Shown piece after piece: positions 29,293-39,157 of a stretch of 64,000 nucleotides of DNA. The translations under genes and the position numbers were made by a program. The stretch comes from Moraxella sp. VT-16-12 (GTDB taxonomy: Bacteria; Pseudomonadota; Gammaproteobacteria; Pseudomonadales; Moraxellaceae): the NCBI RefSeq assembly GCF_002224245.2, contig NZ_NKHK02000006.1, positions 90,825 to 154,824 of the forward strand, read 5' to 3'. The notes below the pieces were generated by a model. It was not told the origin of the DNA, searched no databases, and saw only the letters and a program-made list of their open reading frames with translations. Each line of letters starts with the position of its first letter. The stretch's first letter is position 1.

Positions 29293-30231
29293 ATGAGCGA
29301 CAGCAGTGGTGGTTGGTTTGCCCGCATGAAAGCAGGGTTGTCCAAATCCAGCAAAAATCTATCAGAAGGTCTGATGAATGTTTTGGTGGGTGGCAAAGAG
29401 ATTGATGATGAACTGTTAGAAGAAGTAGAAGACCAGTTGCTTGTGGCAGATATTGGTGTGGAAGCGACCAAGCGGATTATTAATAGCCTGACTGAGCAGA
29501 CCGCAAGGGGTGATTTGATTTACTCACATTCTTTGTATAAAGCCCTAAAAAAGGAGTTGGTGGAGATTTTAGAGCCAAAAGTTGAGCCTTTGCAAATTGA
29601 TACAACCAAAAAACCCTTTGTGATTTTAATGGTGGGTGTCAATGGCGTGGGTAAAACAACCACCATTGGCAAACTTGCCAAGCGTTTGCAAGCCCAAGGT
29701 AAATCAGTCATGCTGGCGGCGGGGGACACCTTTCGTGCGGCAGCTACCGAGCAGTTGCAAATCTGGGGTGAGCGTAACAAAATACCTGTTGTGGCACAAG
29801 GGCAAGGTTCGGACAGTGCATCTGTTATTTTTGATGCCATGCAATCTGCCAAAGCTCGTGGCATAGATGTGCTGATAGCAGACACCGCAGGGCGACTACA
29901 AAACAAAACCTATCTGATGAATGAACTTGAAAAAGTCGTGCGTGTTATGAAAAAAGCCGACCCAACCGCACCACATGAGTGTATGATTGTGCTAGATGCA
30001 GGCACAGGACAAAATGCCATCAGTCAGGTCAATATTTTTAGTGAAGCCACGCCTTTGACAGGCATTACGATTACCAAATTAGATGGCACAGCAAAAGGTG
30101 GCGTGGTGTTTAATGTTGCTCAAACAACCAACATTCCCATTCGCTATATCGGCGTGGGTGAGGGTATTGATGATTTGCAAGCCTTTGACCCCAAAGAGTT
30201 TGTGGATGCACTCATTACCGAAGATAAATAA
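29293..30231 (+). CDS. ftsY: Signal recognition particle receptor FtsY
   Basis: SRP GTPase that docks ribosome-SRP complexes at the membrane. NG-domain motifs are visible: G1 GVNGVGKTTTIGKLA, ADTFRAAA, DTAGR, TKLDGTAKGG and the C-terminal YIGVGEGIDDLQ. At about 312 residues it has only a short N-terminal helix (WFARMKAGLSKSSKNLSEGL) and lacks the long acidic A domain of E. coli FtsY. The ATG at 29293 is preferred over the upstream GTG. The SRP RNA gene is elsewhere in this window (39937-40040). Confidence 0.95.
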   Translation: MSDSSGGWFARMKAGLSKSSKNLSEGLMNVLVGGKEIDDELLEEVEDQLLVADIGVEATKRIINSLTEQTARGDLIYSHSLYKALKKELVEILEPKVEPLQIDTTKKPFVILMVGVNGVGKTTTIGKLAKRLQAQGKSVMLAAGDTFRAAATEQLQIWGERNKIPVVAQGQGSDSASVIFDAMQSAKARGIDVLIADTAGRLQNKTYLMNELEKVVRVMKKADPTAPHECMIVLDAGTGQNAISQVNIFSEATPLTGITITKLDGTAKGGVVFNVAQTTNIPIRYIGVGEGIDDLQAFDPKEFVDALITEDK

Positions 30232-30248
30232 ACATTCAAACATTTAAA

Positions 30249-30272
30249 AGGTGTATCTTATGATACACCTTG
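30249..30272. terminator. Stem-loop between convergent ftsY and rpoD
   Basis: AAGGTGTATC pairs with GATACACCTT around a short loop. The T content after it is modest (GTTGTTT), but its place between convergent genes fits a shared terminator. Confidence 0.6.
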
Positions 30273-30284
30273 TTGTTTATGGGT

Positions 30285-32138
30285 TTAGTCATTTTCTAAA
30301 AATGACCGCAAATGCTCTGAGCGAGAGGGGTGGCGTAGTTTACGCAAGGCTTTGGCTTCTATTTGGCGAATGCGTTCACGAGTAACATCAAACTGTTTGC
30401 CGACTTCTTCTAGTGTGTGGTCGCTTGCCATGTCAATACCAAAACGCATTTTGAGCACTTTGGCTTCTCGTTCGGTTAGATTGTCTAACACTTCACGAGT
30501 TGCCTCACGCAAGCCCTCGGCAGTAGCACTGTCCACAGGGCTAGATATGGTGCTGTCTTCAATAAAATCCCCCAAATGGCTGTCTTCATCATCACCAATG
30601 GGCGTTTCCATGGAAATGGGCTCTTTGGCAATTTTTAGAACTTTACGCACTTTGGAGACATTTTCACCCAAGCGTTCTGCCAACTCTTCTGGACTGGGTT
30701 CGCGTCCCATTTCTTGAAGAAGCTGACGACTGACACGGTTGATTTTGTTAATTGTTTCAATCATGTGTACAGGAATGCGAATGGTGCGAGCTTGATCGGC
30801 AATAGAGCGAGTAATGGCTTGGCGAATCCACCAAGTAGCATACGTAGAGAACTTATAGCCACGGCGGTATTCAAATTTATCTACCGCCTTCATCAAACCG
30901 ATGTTGCCTTCTTGAATCAAGTCAAGAAACTGCAAACCACGATTGGTGTATTTTTTGGCAATACTGATTACCAAACGCAAATTGGCTTCCACCATGTCTT
31001 TTTTGGCACGGCGAGCTTTGGCCTCACCAATCGCCATTTGACGAGCAACCGCTTTCATGTCCTTGATGTTCATTTGTAGGTTTTGTTCATGAACAAGGAT
31101 TTTTTGTTGTAGGGCGACCACCTCTGGCATGACTTTTTGTAATGTCTCAGCAAAAGCGGGTTTGCCATCTATGCGATGAGACAGCCATTCGGTGTTTGTT
31201 TCATTGCTTGGAAAGGTTTTTTTGAATTCATCAAGGGGCATTTTGCCACGCTTAACCACCAATCGCATGATTTGACGCTCGTTTTGGCGAACATCGTCAT
31301 ACACTTCACGCATTCTTGCCATGATTTGGTCGGACAGGCGATTGTTAAGTTTGATGCGCATAAAACGTGTTGCAAGCTCGTCATAGGCGTTTTTGGCCTC
31401 GGTGCTGCCTTGACCATAAGTAGCAAGAGCAATTTTTGATTTTTCAAACAAATCACTAATTTCGGCAAAACGAGCTTTCACCTCTTCGGGGTCAAGACCG
31501 CTATCATCAGAATCGTCGCTGTCTGCCAGCTCGTCAGTTTCATCATCTTCCAAGTCATCGTCGGATAAGCTGGGTTTGGGTTTTTCTAAGTCAATCTCAG
31601 CATCGTCTTTGAGTTCTATGTGGTCATCGTGCAGGGGCAGAAAACCTGTAACCACATCAGAGATTTTTTTCTCATCAGTGAGAGTTTGTTCATATTCATT
31701 TAGGACAAATTTAATTGTGCCAGGCCAGTATGCCATGATATACTGAACTTCTTTCATGCCTTGTTCTACACGTTTGGCAATCTCAATCTCACCATCACGA
31801 GTTAGCAAGTCCACTGTACCCATCTCACGCATATACATACGCACAGGGTCGGTGGTGCGTCCCGGCTCTGCTTCTACACTGGCAAGGCTGGCGGCTGCCT
31901 CATCAGCAACAATGTCATCATCGTCATTGTTGGCGGTGGTTAGCAGTATGTCATCTTCGTCAGGGGCGGTTTCATAAATGGGAATGCCTACGTCCGTGAG
32001 TGTCTGTATGATGTCCTCTACTTGGTCGCTGTCAGTAACCGAATCAGGCATTTGGTCGTTGATTTCGGCATAAGTTAAATAGCCTTGTTCTTTGCCAAGC
32101 TCAATCAAAGCAGGTAGGGAAGTGGCGTGTTCGCTCAT
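30285..32138 (-). CDS. rpoD: RNA polymerase primary sigma factor, sigma70
   Basis: 617 residues. Region 1.1 is at the N-terminus and region 1.2 includes [24 protein letters not shown] residues (here [13 protein letters not shown]). There is an acidic non-conserved region with runs such as [20 protein letters not shown]. Region 2 has the [20 protein letters not shown] core-binding segment and [19 protein letters not shown]. Region 4.2 [19 protein letters not shown] recognises the -35 box. The essential housekeeping sigma; it reads the TTGACA/TATAAT promoters seen elsewhere here. Confidence 0.98.
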   Translation of the reverse strand: MSEHATSLPALIELGKEQGYLTYAEINDQMPDSVTDSDQVEDIIQTLTDVGIPIYETAPDEDDILLTTANNDDDDIVADEAAASLASVEAEPGRTTDPVRMYMREMGTVDLLTRDGEIEIAKRVEQGMKEVQYIMAYWPGTIKFVLNEYEQTLTDEKKISDVVTGFLPLHDDHIELKDDAEIDLEKPKPSLSDDDLEDDETDELADSDDSDDSGLDPEEVKARFAEISDLFEKSKIALATYGQGSTEAKNAYDELATRFMRIKLNNRLSDQIMARMREVYDDVRQNERQIMRLVVKRGKMPLDEFKKTFPSNETNTEWLSHRIDGKPAFAETLQKVMPEVVALQQKILVHEQNLQMNIKDMKAVARQMAIGEAKARRAKKDMVEANLRLVISIAKKYTNRGLQFLDLIQEGNIGLMKAVDKFEYRRGYKFSTYATWWIRQAITRSIADQARTIRIPVHMIETINKINRVSRQLLQEMGREPSPEELAERLGENVSKVRKVLKIAKEPISMETPIGDDEDSHLGDFIEDSTISSPVDSATAEGLREATREVLDNLTEREAKVLKMRFGIDMASDHTLEEVGKQFDVTRERIRQIEAKALRKLRHPSRSEHLRSFLEND

Positions 32139-32238
32139 GAGTTCTCACTTTTGATGATGAAAGGTGGATTATAGCATAAGTTTTAAAATGGGGTCTAGGG
32201 GCGTGTCTTTCAAGTGATTGTTTGCTGATACAAAGAAG

Positions 32239-32946
32239 TCAGCTTAGCAAAAAATAGCTGACCATGGCAACAGCGTTGTTTAAAAAATGTAGCAACATCG
32301 CCAAGCCTAGCCCGTGTTTTAGCCGAGCATGGCAAAATAACACGCCCAACATAAAAATTGACATCATGCCAATCACATCGTATTGCAAATGAACCACTGC
32401 AAATAACAGACTGCTGCTGATGATGGATTTGGTGGGCGTGCCATCTTGATGGATAATCCCAAAAATCAGCCCACGAAAGACCACTTCTTCATAAATTGGA
32501 GCAATCACCACAATGGCGATGATGAGCCACCAAAAGGACGCAGCAGTCATGATGTCATCTAAAAAAGTCATGGGAGTGCTGTCAAAATAAATCGTCAATA
32601 GCTCACTAATGGCTACAATGATTATCATGATTCCTACGTATCGCCCCAAATCTTTGATGTTAAATTTTCCTAAATTAAAAAAATCTTTGGTTTGTGCGAT
32701 AGAGCGGGTTTTTTGATAAATGATTCCCCAACACATCAATGACAGTACGCCGGCAGTAAACATGATGGATAGGGCGGTGATGATGCAATCTTGACTACCA
32801 AGCACGAGCCGAGTTTGTATGTCAGCATTGGGCATTTGTGGTGTGGCAAATAGATAGACACCAACCAGATTCATGACAAGCAAGGATAAGACGATGAACA
32901 CGCACACGCCAAAACGCCACATGACCGAAACACGCAAAGAAGTCAT
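32239..32946 (-). CDS. CPBP-family intramembrane glutamic protease
   Basis: A polytopic membrane protein of about 235 residues with the three conserved CPBP (Abi/Rce1-like) motifs: EEVVFRG, the FAVVHLQYD segment and HFLNNAVA near the C-terminus, which supply the catalytic Glu and His residues. Bacterial members have roles in prenyl-protein-like processing or bacteriocin immunity; none can be chosen here. I use the second Met (32946). It lies between rpoD and tRNA-Leu on the same strand. Confidence 0.85.
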   Translation of the reverse strand: MTSLRVSVMWRFGVCVFIVLSLLVMNLVGVYLFATPQMPNADIQTRLVLGSQDCIITALSIMFTAGVLSLMCWGIIYQKTRSIAQTKDFFNLGKFNIKDLGRYVGIMIIIVAISELLTIYFDSTPMTFLDDIMTAASFWWLIIAIVVIAPIYEEVVFRGLIFGIIHQDGTPTKSIISSSLLFAVVHLQYDVIGMMSIFMLGVLFCHARLKHGLGLAMLLHFLNNAVAMVSYFLLS

Positions 32947-32978
32947 AAACAACCATTAAGATAAGTGAATGATAAAAA

Positions 32979-33010
32979 CAAAAAACCCAACTGTTGCCAG
33001 TCAGGTTTTT
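32979..33010 (-). terminator. Terminator of tRNA-Leu
   Basis: On the minus strand AAAAACCTGACT-type sequence pairs with AGTTGGGTTTTTT across GGCAAC, giving a stem with a T-run just 3' of the tRNA. Confidence 0.75.
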
Positions 33011-33014
33011 AAGA

Positions 33015-33099
33015 TGGTGGGGACGGAGAGACTCGAACTCTCACGGGTCGCCCCGCTGGAACCTAAATCCAGTGCGTCTACCAATTTCGCCACGTCCCC
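33015..33099 (-). tRNA. tRNA-Leu (anticodon UAG)
   Basis: The minus strand folds as a class II tRNA. The acceptor arm GGGGACG pairs with CGTCCCC and is followed by ACCA, with the CCA encoded. The D-loop has GGTAGACGC. The anticodon loop ATTTAGG within TGGATTTAGGTTCCA gives UAG (Leu, CUA family). A long variable arm (CGGGGCGACCCG) and the T-loop GAGTTCGAGTCTC follow. About 85 nt. Confidence 0.97.
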
Positions 33100-33110
33100 A
33101 AGATGTCGCC

Positions 33111-33138
33111 ATTATAATATAAAATTTTTTACTGTCAA
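33111..33138 (-). promoter_or_regulatory. Consensus promoter of tRNA-Leu
   Basis: On the minus strand a perfect TTGACA (33138-33133) and a perfect TATAAT (33116-33111) are 16 bp apart, ending 12 bp before the tRNA 5' end. Confidence 0.85.
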
Positions 33139-33176
33139 GTACTTTTTAAATTTATGTGAATTTGGCGACAAGTGGT

Positions 33177-34196
33177 TTATTTTTTGGGAGCTACAAGCAA
33201 GTCTGCTCTTTCGTCTTTTTCGTACAGAGTGCCTGCTCGTCCAACGATAAGCGGGTCAATGTTGCCGATTTGGCGTTCGTCCTTGCCTTCATAGCTAAGT
33301 TTGTTTAGAACATAACGCATGGCATTTAATCTGGCACGTTTTTTACAGTCAGATTTGATGACTATCCAAGGTGCTTCGGCACTGTCAGTGTTAAAGAACA
33401 TGGCTTCTTTGGCAAGGGTGTAATCGTCCCATTTGTCAAGCGATGCTTTGTCCACAGGAGAGAGCTTCCATTGTTTTAGTGGGTCGTTTTCACGACTGGC
33501 AAAGCGAGCTTTTTGTTCATCACGAGTAACGGAGAACCAAAATTTGATAAGATGAGTGCCAGATTCTACCAGCATTTTTTCAAATTGTGGCACATGACGC
33601 ATAAAGGTTTTGTACTCTTCTTCGGTGCAAAAGCCCATCACTTTTTCTACAACGGCACGGTTGTACCAAGAGCGGTCAAACAGCACAATCTCACCTGCGG
33701 TGGGCAAATGAGCGACATAACGCTGAAAATACCATTGTCCACGTTCTTGCTCGGTGGGTTTTTCTAGGGCGACAACTCTTGCACCACGGGGGTTAAGATG
33801 TTCCATAAAGCGTTTGATTGTGCCACCTTTACCAGCAGCGTCTCGTCCTTCAAATAAAATAACGATTTTTTGCCCTGTGGCTTTGACGTGGTGTTGTAGT
33901 TTAAGCAGTTCAATTTGTAGTTTGTACTTTTGGGCTTCATAGTTTTTACGGCTTAGGCGGTTTTTGTAAGGATAGCCACCATCACGCCATGTTGCAGACA
34001 GTTCGGTATCTTTGGAATTATCGCTTTTAACTTGGGAGATGACTTGGCTGACAGGCAGATATTTACTGAGTAATAAACCCATCTCTGCCAAGTCATTTGG
34101 TGTGGCATGGTTTAACAAGTCTTCAAGCTGACTCATGGTTGTGGGCATGACAGCATTTTGGCGATTGGTTTCGCTTTTTTTTGGGGTGGTTGCCAT
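33177..34196 (-). CDS. ppk2: Polyphosphate kinase 2
   Basis: PPK2 transfers phosphate between polyphosphate and nucleoside diphosphates. The roughly 339-residue one-domain form has a Walker A EGRDAAGKGG near 118, a Walker B-like IVLFDRSWYNRAVVE and lid residues in PTEQERGQWYFQRYV. The ATG at 34196 has GGAG upstream; the frame is open four codons further. Class I members phosphorylate ADP or GDP; the specificity is not readable. It is preceded by a 259-bp gap. Confidence 0.92.
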   Translation of the reverse strand: MATTPKKSETNRQNAVMPTTMSQLEDLLNHATPNDLAEMGLLLSKYLPVSQVISQVKSDNSKDTELSATWRDGGYPYKNRLSRKNYEAQKYKLQIELLKLQHHVKATGQKIVILFEGRDAAGKGGTIKRFMEHLNPRGARVVALEKPTEQERGQWYFQRYVAHLPTAGEIVLFDRSWYNRAVVEKVMGFCTEEEYKTFMRHVPQFEKMLVESGTHLIKFWFSVTRDEQKARFASRENDPLKQWKLSPVDKASLDKWDDYTLAKEAMFFNTDSAEAPWIVIKSDCKKRARLNAMRYVLNKLSYEGKDERQIGNIDPLIVGRAGTLYEKDERADLLVAPKK

Positions 34197-34412
34197 AAAA
34201 ATCTCCAAGTTTACAATTACAAAGATATAATGAAGTATTACAATTTTATTTCATACTTTCATATTAACACATTTTAGGTAACTCATCAATCATAAAAGCC
34301 TTACAAGCGGTAATGATTATAGGGGGATTTTGGGTTGTTAAAGTGGCTATTGGGCTTGATTTGTGCTGATTTATCACAGATGGCTTGTTTGGTGATTTAT
34401 CATTGATAAGTT

Positions 34413-34441
34413 AAAAAAGACCACCAAACGGCAGTCTTTTT
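34413..34441 (-). terminator. Terminator after surA
   Basis: On the minus strand AAAGACTGCC pairs fully (with two G-U pairs) with GGTGGTCTTT across GTTT, ending in a run of T. It lies 15 bp after the surA stop. The remaining gap toward ppk2 (34197-34412) holds no ORF I can support. Confidence 0.8.
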
Positions 34442-34455
34442 ATGACAAGTGGCAA

Positions 34456-35427
34456 TTACTGACTTAAATTGATATAAGCACCTGCACGCAACTCTTGCAA
34501 CCAGTCTTCTTCGGCTTGGGGAGCTTGGCGATTAAATAAAATCTCTTTGGCAGCCAAACGCCGACGTTCTTCGCTCATGTCTTTTTGGCGAACGTCATCT
34601 ATTTTTAGGATATGCCAACCAAATTGTGAGCGAAAGGGTGTAGAAAAATCACCTGCTTGGGTGTTTTTCATGACATCTTCAAACTCTTTGACCATTTGAC
34701 CTTCACTCACCCAACCCAAACTGCCATTTTGAGTGGCTGAACCAACATCGTCTGAATAAGTGGTGGCAAGATTTTTAAAATTTGCCCCTTGTTGAAGTTC
34801 GGCATATAGGGCATTGATTTTTTGTTCTGCCATCGCTGGCGAATGGCTGTCATCTATCTTGGCCAAAATGTGGCTGGTTTGCCACTCAGAGACCAGTGCA
34901 GGCTGATTTGGCAGGCTTGCTCCCTCAGGCGATGCTAAAAATGCGTCTATTTCTTGGTCGCTGATTTTAATGCGGGGGGCAACTTGTGCTTGCCATAACG
35001 CCACCAAGGAAGCATCCTCTATGATTTGTTTGCGTAAAGCAACATAGCTCCCTGCTTTTTGGGTGTCTAGGTGTTGCTGAAAATCTTTTAGGTTGTTAAA
35101 GCCAGAAGACTGGGCAATTTGTTGTAATTGGCGGTTAATCAGGGTTTCATCAGGGCGAAATCCTGAACGATTGATGATGCCCAGTTGTAGTTTACGAGCA
35201 ATCAGTTCATCTAAGGTTTGGGCTTGGAGTTGTTCGTTGCTGATACTGATGTTGCGAGCTTGGTATTGTTTGGCTAGGGTTTGAGCGGCGCTAAGAAACT
35301 CGCTTTTTAAAATAATCTCATCATTGACCTGAGCTAATACACCATCTTTGCTGTCATTGACACCGATGGCATGAGCAGATGTGCCGATGAGTATGGCAAG
35401 TATTAAGGCTAAGTGTGTGTATTTCAT
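34456..35427 (-). CDS. surA: Periplasmic chaperone/peptidyl-prolyl isomerase SurA, single-parvulin form
   Basis: An outer-membrane protein chaperone. A signal peptide (MKYTHLALILAILIGTSAHA) precedes a SurA N-domain (LAQVNDEIILKSEFLSAAQT onward, about residues 25-150) and one parvulin domain of about 100 residues (SEWQTSHILAKIDD to FRSQFGWHILKIDDVR). E. coli SurA is about 428 residues with two parvulin domains; this 323-residue form has one, followed by the C-terminal helix (RRRLAAKEILFNRQAPQAEE). It follows lptD by about 80 bp on the same strand, the classic lptD-surA pair. Confidence 0.9.
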   Translation of the reverse strand: MKYTHLALILAILIGTSAHAIGVNDSKDGVLAQVNDEIILKSEFLSAAQTLAKQYQARNISISNEQLQAQTLDELIARKLQLGIINRSGFRPDETLINRQLQQIAQSSGFNNLKDFQQHLDTQKAGSYVALRKQIIEDASLVALWQAQVAPRIKISDQEIDAFLASPEGASLPNQPALVSEWQTSHILAKIDDSHSPAMAEQKINALYAELQQGANFKNLATTYSDDVGSATQNGSLGWVSEGQMVKEFEDVMKNTQAGDFSTPFRSQFGWHILKIDDVRQKDMSEERRRLAAKEILFNRQAPQAEEDWLQELRAGAYINLSQ

Positions 35428-35510
35428 AAATTTTTCCTAAAATGTAAATGCCATAAGTGTAGCATGCTATGTTTGTTGGGTCAAATTGCCAAGTTGCTTT
35501 GCGTGAAAAT

Positions 35511-37985
35511 TTAATAAGCGTGTTGCCATGCGTTATGAGCGTGGTCATAACCCAACACTTTATCACTCATCAGGCTATTGAGTTTACCCTTAGTGCTGAT
35601 GCCATTTAAGCGAATTTCTGCCATGATGGCGTTGTGTGTGTTGGTGGGGTCTAGGTCGTTACGATAACGGCGAGCATATATTGACACCCCATAACAGCAA
35701 TCTTCGTAGTTTACCCCAACCAATGCATCTAATAAACGGCTATTTTTATGGTCATATTGGGCTTGTGAAAGCAATCGCCAGCGATTATTGATGGGAAAGA
35801 TGGCAGATGCGGTATAGGCAGATAGGGGCAGTTGTCCTGTTGCTTTATGCTCTTTTCTTTCAATCACGCCCACATTAAACAAACTGTGTTCATTGGGCTG
35901 ATAGCGAATTTGGGCGATAACTGAGTTTAAATCATAATCAGATGTAAACGCCCCTGCGGTATCTACCCACAGCCGTTCTTGGGGTTGAGCGGATAATTTC
36001 CATGCCATGCCTGTGCTTTTGCCAGTAAAAACTTGGCTATTATCAATACCAACTTTGGTGTCTTGGAGCAAAATTTGTTCTGCCAAACCACCATCAAATC
36101 GAGTCAGACCATTTTTATCTACATAACGATAGCCGATGGCAGGCGTGATGGCATGCAAATCCTGTATGCGGTCATAGCCCAAAAACCAACTGTCTGATAA
36201 AAGCTGCTCATAACTGACCGCTGAGATGGCGGTGTCAAAGTTGGGGATTTTTGTTTGGTCTTTGTGGGGGGTGTAGGTGTATTTTAAACGTGGCATGATG
36301 AGCTGATAGCCACCTAAACTGTCATCATATAACCCAAATGGCGAGCCTTGTTTTTCAAAAAATAACCCTGCATCTATGCCCACACTGGGGGCAAAGACAG
36401 AATACGTGCCTTCGCTCTCGGTCAATCCCCGTGCAGATAGGCTGTCTTCATCATAGGATGCATACAGATGGTTTAAGGAGAGTTTTGGGGTGATATAGCC
36501 CCATGATTTTTCCAAAGGATAGCTGGCAGAGATTTGATTGTACATACGCACACCGCTCTTTTCAGTATCTGAACCATCTTTGATGGATTTTTTAAAATAA
36601 GCAGAGTGGTGCGTGCCTTGTATGTGCAGATTATCAAGACGGGTACTGTCATAAAAACGGCTAAGTTTTGGTAATGTATAAGACACGGCAAGCTGCGGCA
36701 GGCGTGAGTAAGGTTTGTCTTTATCGGTGATGGGTGTGCCATCATTGTTTGTGCCATCTAGGGTTTGGAAAGTTTCTGCCCGAAAATCTGCCGTCAGATA
36801 ATCATTATAATAGTGAAAACCAAGGTTTCTAGGTAGGTTTAGGGGGTTGTTTTCTAAACCAAGCGTGTCAAAATCACTTAAATAGTCCTTATCTGATACA
36901 TAATGATAATTGGCATAGCCTTTTAAACGGGGGATTTTTTGTGATGACCATAGGTGGCGATAGGAGACACGTTTACGGTCTTCATTGCCATATTTGCGGT
37001 CGCTTGGCAGGTATGAGCCTGTCAATGTGCCTGTGCCATAGTTTTTGGTTAGGTAACGAAACTCACCTGTGAGCATGGGATTTTTACTACTAAAAATGGT
37101 GGGTGTGAGTGTCAAGTCATAATGGGGGGCAAGGTTCATGTAGTAGGGCGTGTGAATTTCCAAACCATTAGAGCCAATCCCAGCATTGGGAAGCAAAAAC
37201 CCACTAGAACGTCTATCGTCTATCGGAAAGTTAAAATAAGGCAGGTAAAAAATGGGCGTGTTACCAATTTTTAGGGTGCTGTTTTTGGCAATGCCACGAC
37301 CTGTGTCAGTATTTAGGTCAATGCTGTCGGCATCTATGTGCCATTTGCGTTCATTTGGCGGACAGGTGCTAAACATGACATCGTTCATCTGATAATGACT
37401 GTCGCTTAATTGTTGCAACTGTTGGGCGTGTCCATGAGCTTTGATGGTGGTGCTGGCAAAAGCAACATCTTCGGCATGAGCGGTTTGATTGTCGCCGTAG
37501 TACATTTTTTGAGCAACACCGATGATGCCTGCACCCGTTTTATCATCACTGGGGTTGTTAAATAGCACATTACCTTCGGCAAGTGCCTGACCTGTGCTGG
37601 GGTGGTAGACCACTTTGTCAGCACTGACTTGTTGTCCGTTTTGTTCTATGATGACATTGCCTGACAGCTCAGCGTAGTCTTGATTGTCATAATAACCATA
37701 ATCAGCTTGGGCATAAAAACTGTTTGCTATGCCATTATCCCCCAAACTTTGGGTGAGTGTGGTGCTTTTTGGGCTGACCCACTCGCCATGACAACGAGCA
37801 TCTGTGCTGGGTTTGGTGTGGTAATGCTCGGCAAGCTGGCGAAGGCTTTGGCTGTCCGCCCCAAAACTTACAATAGGTAGCAGTCCCATGCCAAAAAACG
37901 CCAAGCGAATGCCTAGGGTGAGTGGTTTGGTGGGTTGGAAAATAGCGTGTGTCATGGCAAAGTCATTAAAACAAAAACGTCTCAT
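35511..37985 (-). CDS. lptD: LPS-assembly protein LptD
   Basis: The outer-membrane barrel that inserts LPS/LOS with LptE. An N-terminal signal segment is followed by the OstA/LptA-like jellyroll (DYAELSGNVIIEQNGQQVSADKVV, GNVLFNN) and a large beta barrel (FYLPYFNFPIDDRRSSGFLLP and many aromatic strand ends). Paired Cys residues are visible (GEWVSPKS preceded by ARC, STCPP, EDCCYGV), consistent with the inter-domain disulfides. The ATG at 37955 (10 codons in) is a plausible alternative start; neither has a strong SD. It diverges from amgK by 125 bp. Confidence 0.95.
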   Translation of the reverse strand: MRRFCFNDFAMTHAIFQPTKPLTLGIRLAFFGMGLLPIVSFGADSQSLRQLAEHYHTKPSTDARCHGEWVSPKSTTLTQSLGDNGIANSFYAQADYGYYDNQDYAELSGNVIIEQNGQQVSADKVVYHPSTGQALAEGNVLFNNPSDDKTGAGIIGVAQKMYYGDNQTAHAEDVAFASTTIKAHGHAQQLQQLSDSHYQMNDVMFSTCPPNERKWHIDADSIDLNTDTGRGIAKNSTLKIGNTPIFYLPYFNFPIDDRRSSGFLLPNAGIGSNGLEIHTPYYMNLAPHYDLTLTPTIFSSKNPMLTGEFRYLTKNYGTGTLTGSYLPSDRKYGNEDRKRVSYRHLWSSQKIPRLKGYANYHYVSDKDYLSDFDTLGLENNPLNLPRNLGFHYYNDYLTADFRAETFQTLDGTNNDGTPITDKDKPYSRLPQLAVSYTLPKLSRFYDSTRLDNLHIQGTHHSAYFKKSIKDGSDTEKSGVRMYNQISASYPLEKSWGYITPKLSLNHLYASYDEDSLSARGLTESEGTYSVFAPSVGIDAGLFFEKQGSPFGLYDDSLGGYQLIMPRLKYTYTPHKDQTKIPNFDTAISAVSYEQLLSDSWFLGYDRIQDLHAITPAIGYRYVDKNGLTRFDGGLAEQILLQDTKVGIDNSQVFTGKSTGMAWKLSAQPQERLWVDTAGAFTSDYDLNSVIAQIRYQPNEHSLFNVGVIERKEHKATGQLPLSAYTASAIFPINNRWRLLSQAQYDHKNSRLLDALVGVNYEDCCYGVSIYARRYRNDLDPTNTHNAIMAEIRLNGISTKGKLNSLMSDKVLGYDHAHNAWQHAY

Positions 37986-38110
37986 TTTACACCATTTTTA
38001 AAAATTTTTTAATCAAAAAACAAAAATCATCGTCTTTTTGTGAAAAAACAACCATCATGATTGAAATTATTGTATAATTGGCTGATTTTACTTTTGACTT
38101 TGGATAAACC

Positions 38111-39133
38111 ATGACTCGCCACGACCGCATGATGGCATTTTTGCACGACCATCTTACCCAAGATTTTCACGTTGAGACTTTGGCAGGGGACGCAAGTTTT
38201 CGCCGTTATCACCGCATACATTTTGACCTAAAAAGCGAGCAAAATCACACACACATGACCTATCTTTTGATGGATGCGCCCCCCGAAAAGGAAAGCGTGG
38301 TGGAGTTTGTCAAAGTGGCAGATATTTTATCAGAAAGAGTAAATGCTCCTGATATTATCGCTCGTGATATGGAGCAAGGTTTTTTATTGCTCCAAGATTA
38401 CGGTACGACCGAATTTGCACACGTCATTACTAACAAAGACCAAAAAGACGCTTATTACCAACAAGCCTTAGATACCCTAGTACAGCTTCAAAAAATTCAG
38501 ATTGATGTAGACTTACCATTGTATGATAACGATGTGCTGATTAGAGAGATGAATTTATTTACCCAGTGGTTTTTGCCTTATGTGGGTGTCAATGGTGATT
38601 TTGCTGATGGGCATGTGTGGCAACAATTACACCAAGTGCTGACACAGAGCATCCAAAGTCAGCCCAAAGTGATTGTTCATAGAGATTATCACAGCCGTAA
38701 TTTGATGATAGATAAATCATCTGGCAGTCTTGGTGTGATTGATTTTCAAGACGCATTGATTGGAGCGGATACTTATGATTTGGTCAGCTTGGTCAGAGAC
38801 GCTTATATTGATGATGATGAAGATTGGGTAATGACACAAATCACCAAATTTCACTCATTAAGTTTGCGTACAGATAGCCTGTTTGAATTTGTCAGGGATG
38901 TTAATGTCATGGGTGTACAAAGGCATTTGAAAGTATTGGGCATTTTTGTGCGACTGTCCCAAAGAGATGGCAAAGAGCGATATTTGGCAAATATCCCCAA
39001 AGTGATGAAAGACTTAATCCACGAATTAACTTGGCTAACACAAAAAGACATCCATCCCATCTATGGCGAATTTTTAGGTTGGTTAAATACAGAAGTTCTG
39101 CCTAAATATCACCATAAATTTAATGTCGCTTAA
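38111..39133 (+). CDS. amgK: N-acetylmuramate/N-acetylglucosamine kinase AmgK
   Basis: An aminoglycoside-phosphotransferase-fold sugar kinase. The catalytic loop VIVHRDYHSRNLMI and the metal-binding GVIDFQDALIG are intact; 340 residues. In Pseudomonas and relatives AmgK phosphorylates anomeric MurNAc for the recycling bypass, and its gene adjoins murU, as here (25 bp). The neighbourhood lptD-surA / amgK-murU supports the specific call over a generic phosphotransferase. A TATAAT lies at 38073-38078, about 30 bp upstream. Confidence 0.88.
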   Translation: MTRHDRMMAFLHDHLTQDFHVETLAGDASFRRYHRIHFDLKSEQNHTHMTYLLMDAPPEKESVVEFVKVADILSERVNAPDIIARDMEQGFLLLQDYGTTEFAHVITNKDQKDAYYQQALDTLVQLQKIQIDVDLPLYDNDVLIREMNLFTQWFLPYVGVNGDFADGHVWQQLHQVLTQSIQSQPKVIVHRDYHSRNLMIDKSSGSLGVIDFQDALIGADTYDLVSLVRDAYIDDDEDWVMTQITKFHSLSLRTDSLFEFVRDVNVMGVQRHLKVLGIFVRLSQRDGKERYLANIPKVMKDLIHELTWLTQKDIHPIYGEFLGWLNTEVLPKYHHKFNVA

Positions 39134-39157
39134 CCATCTGATTAGTAAGTAGATAAC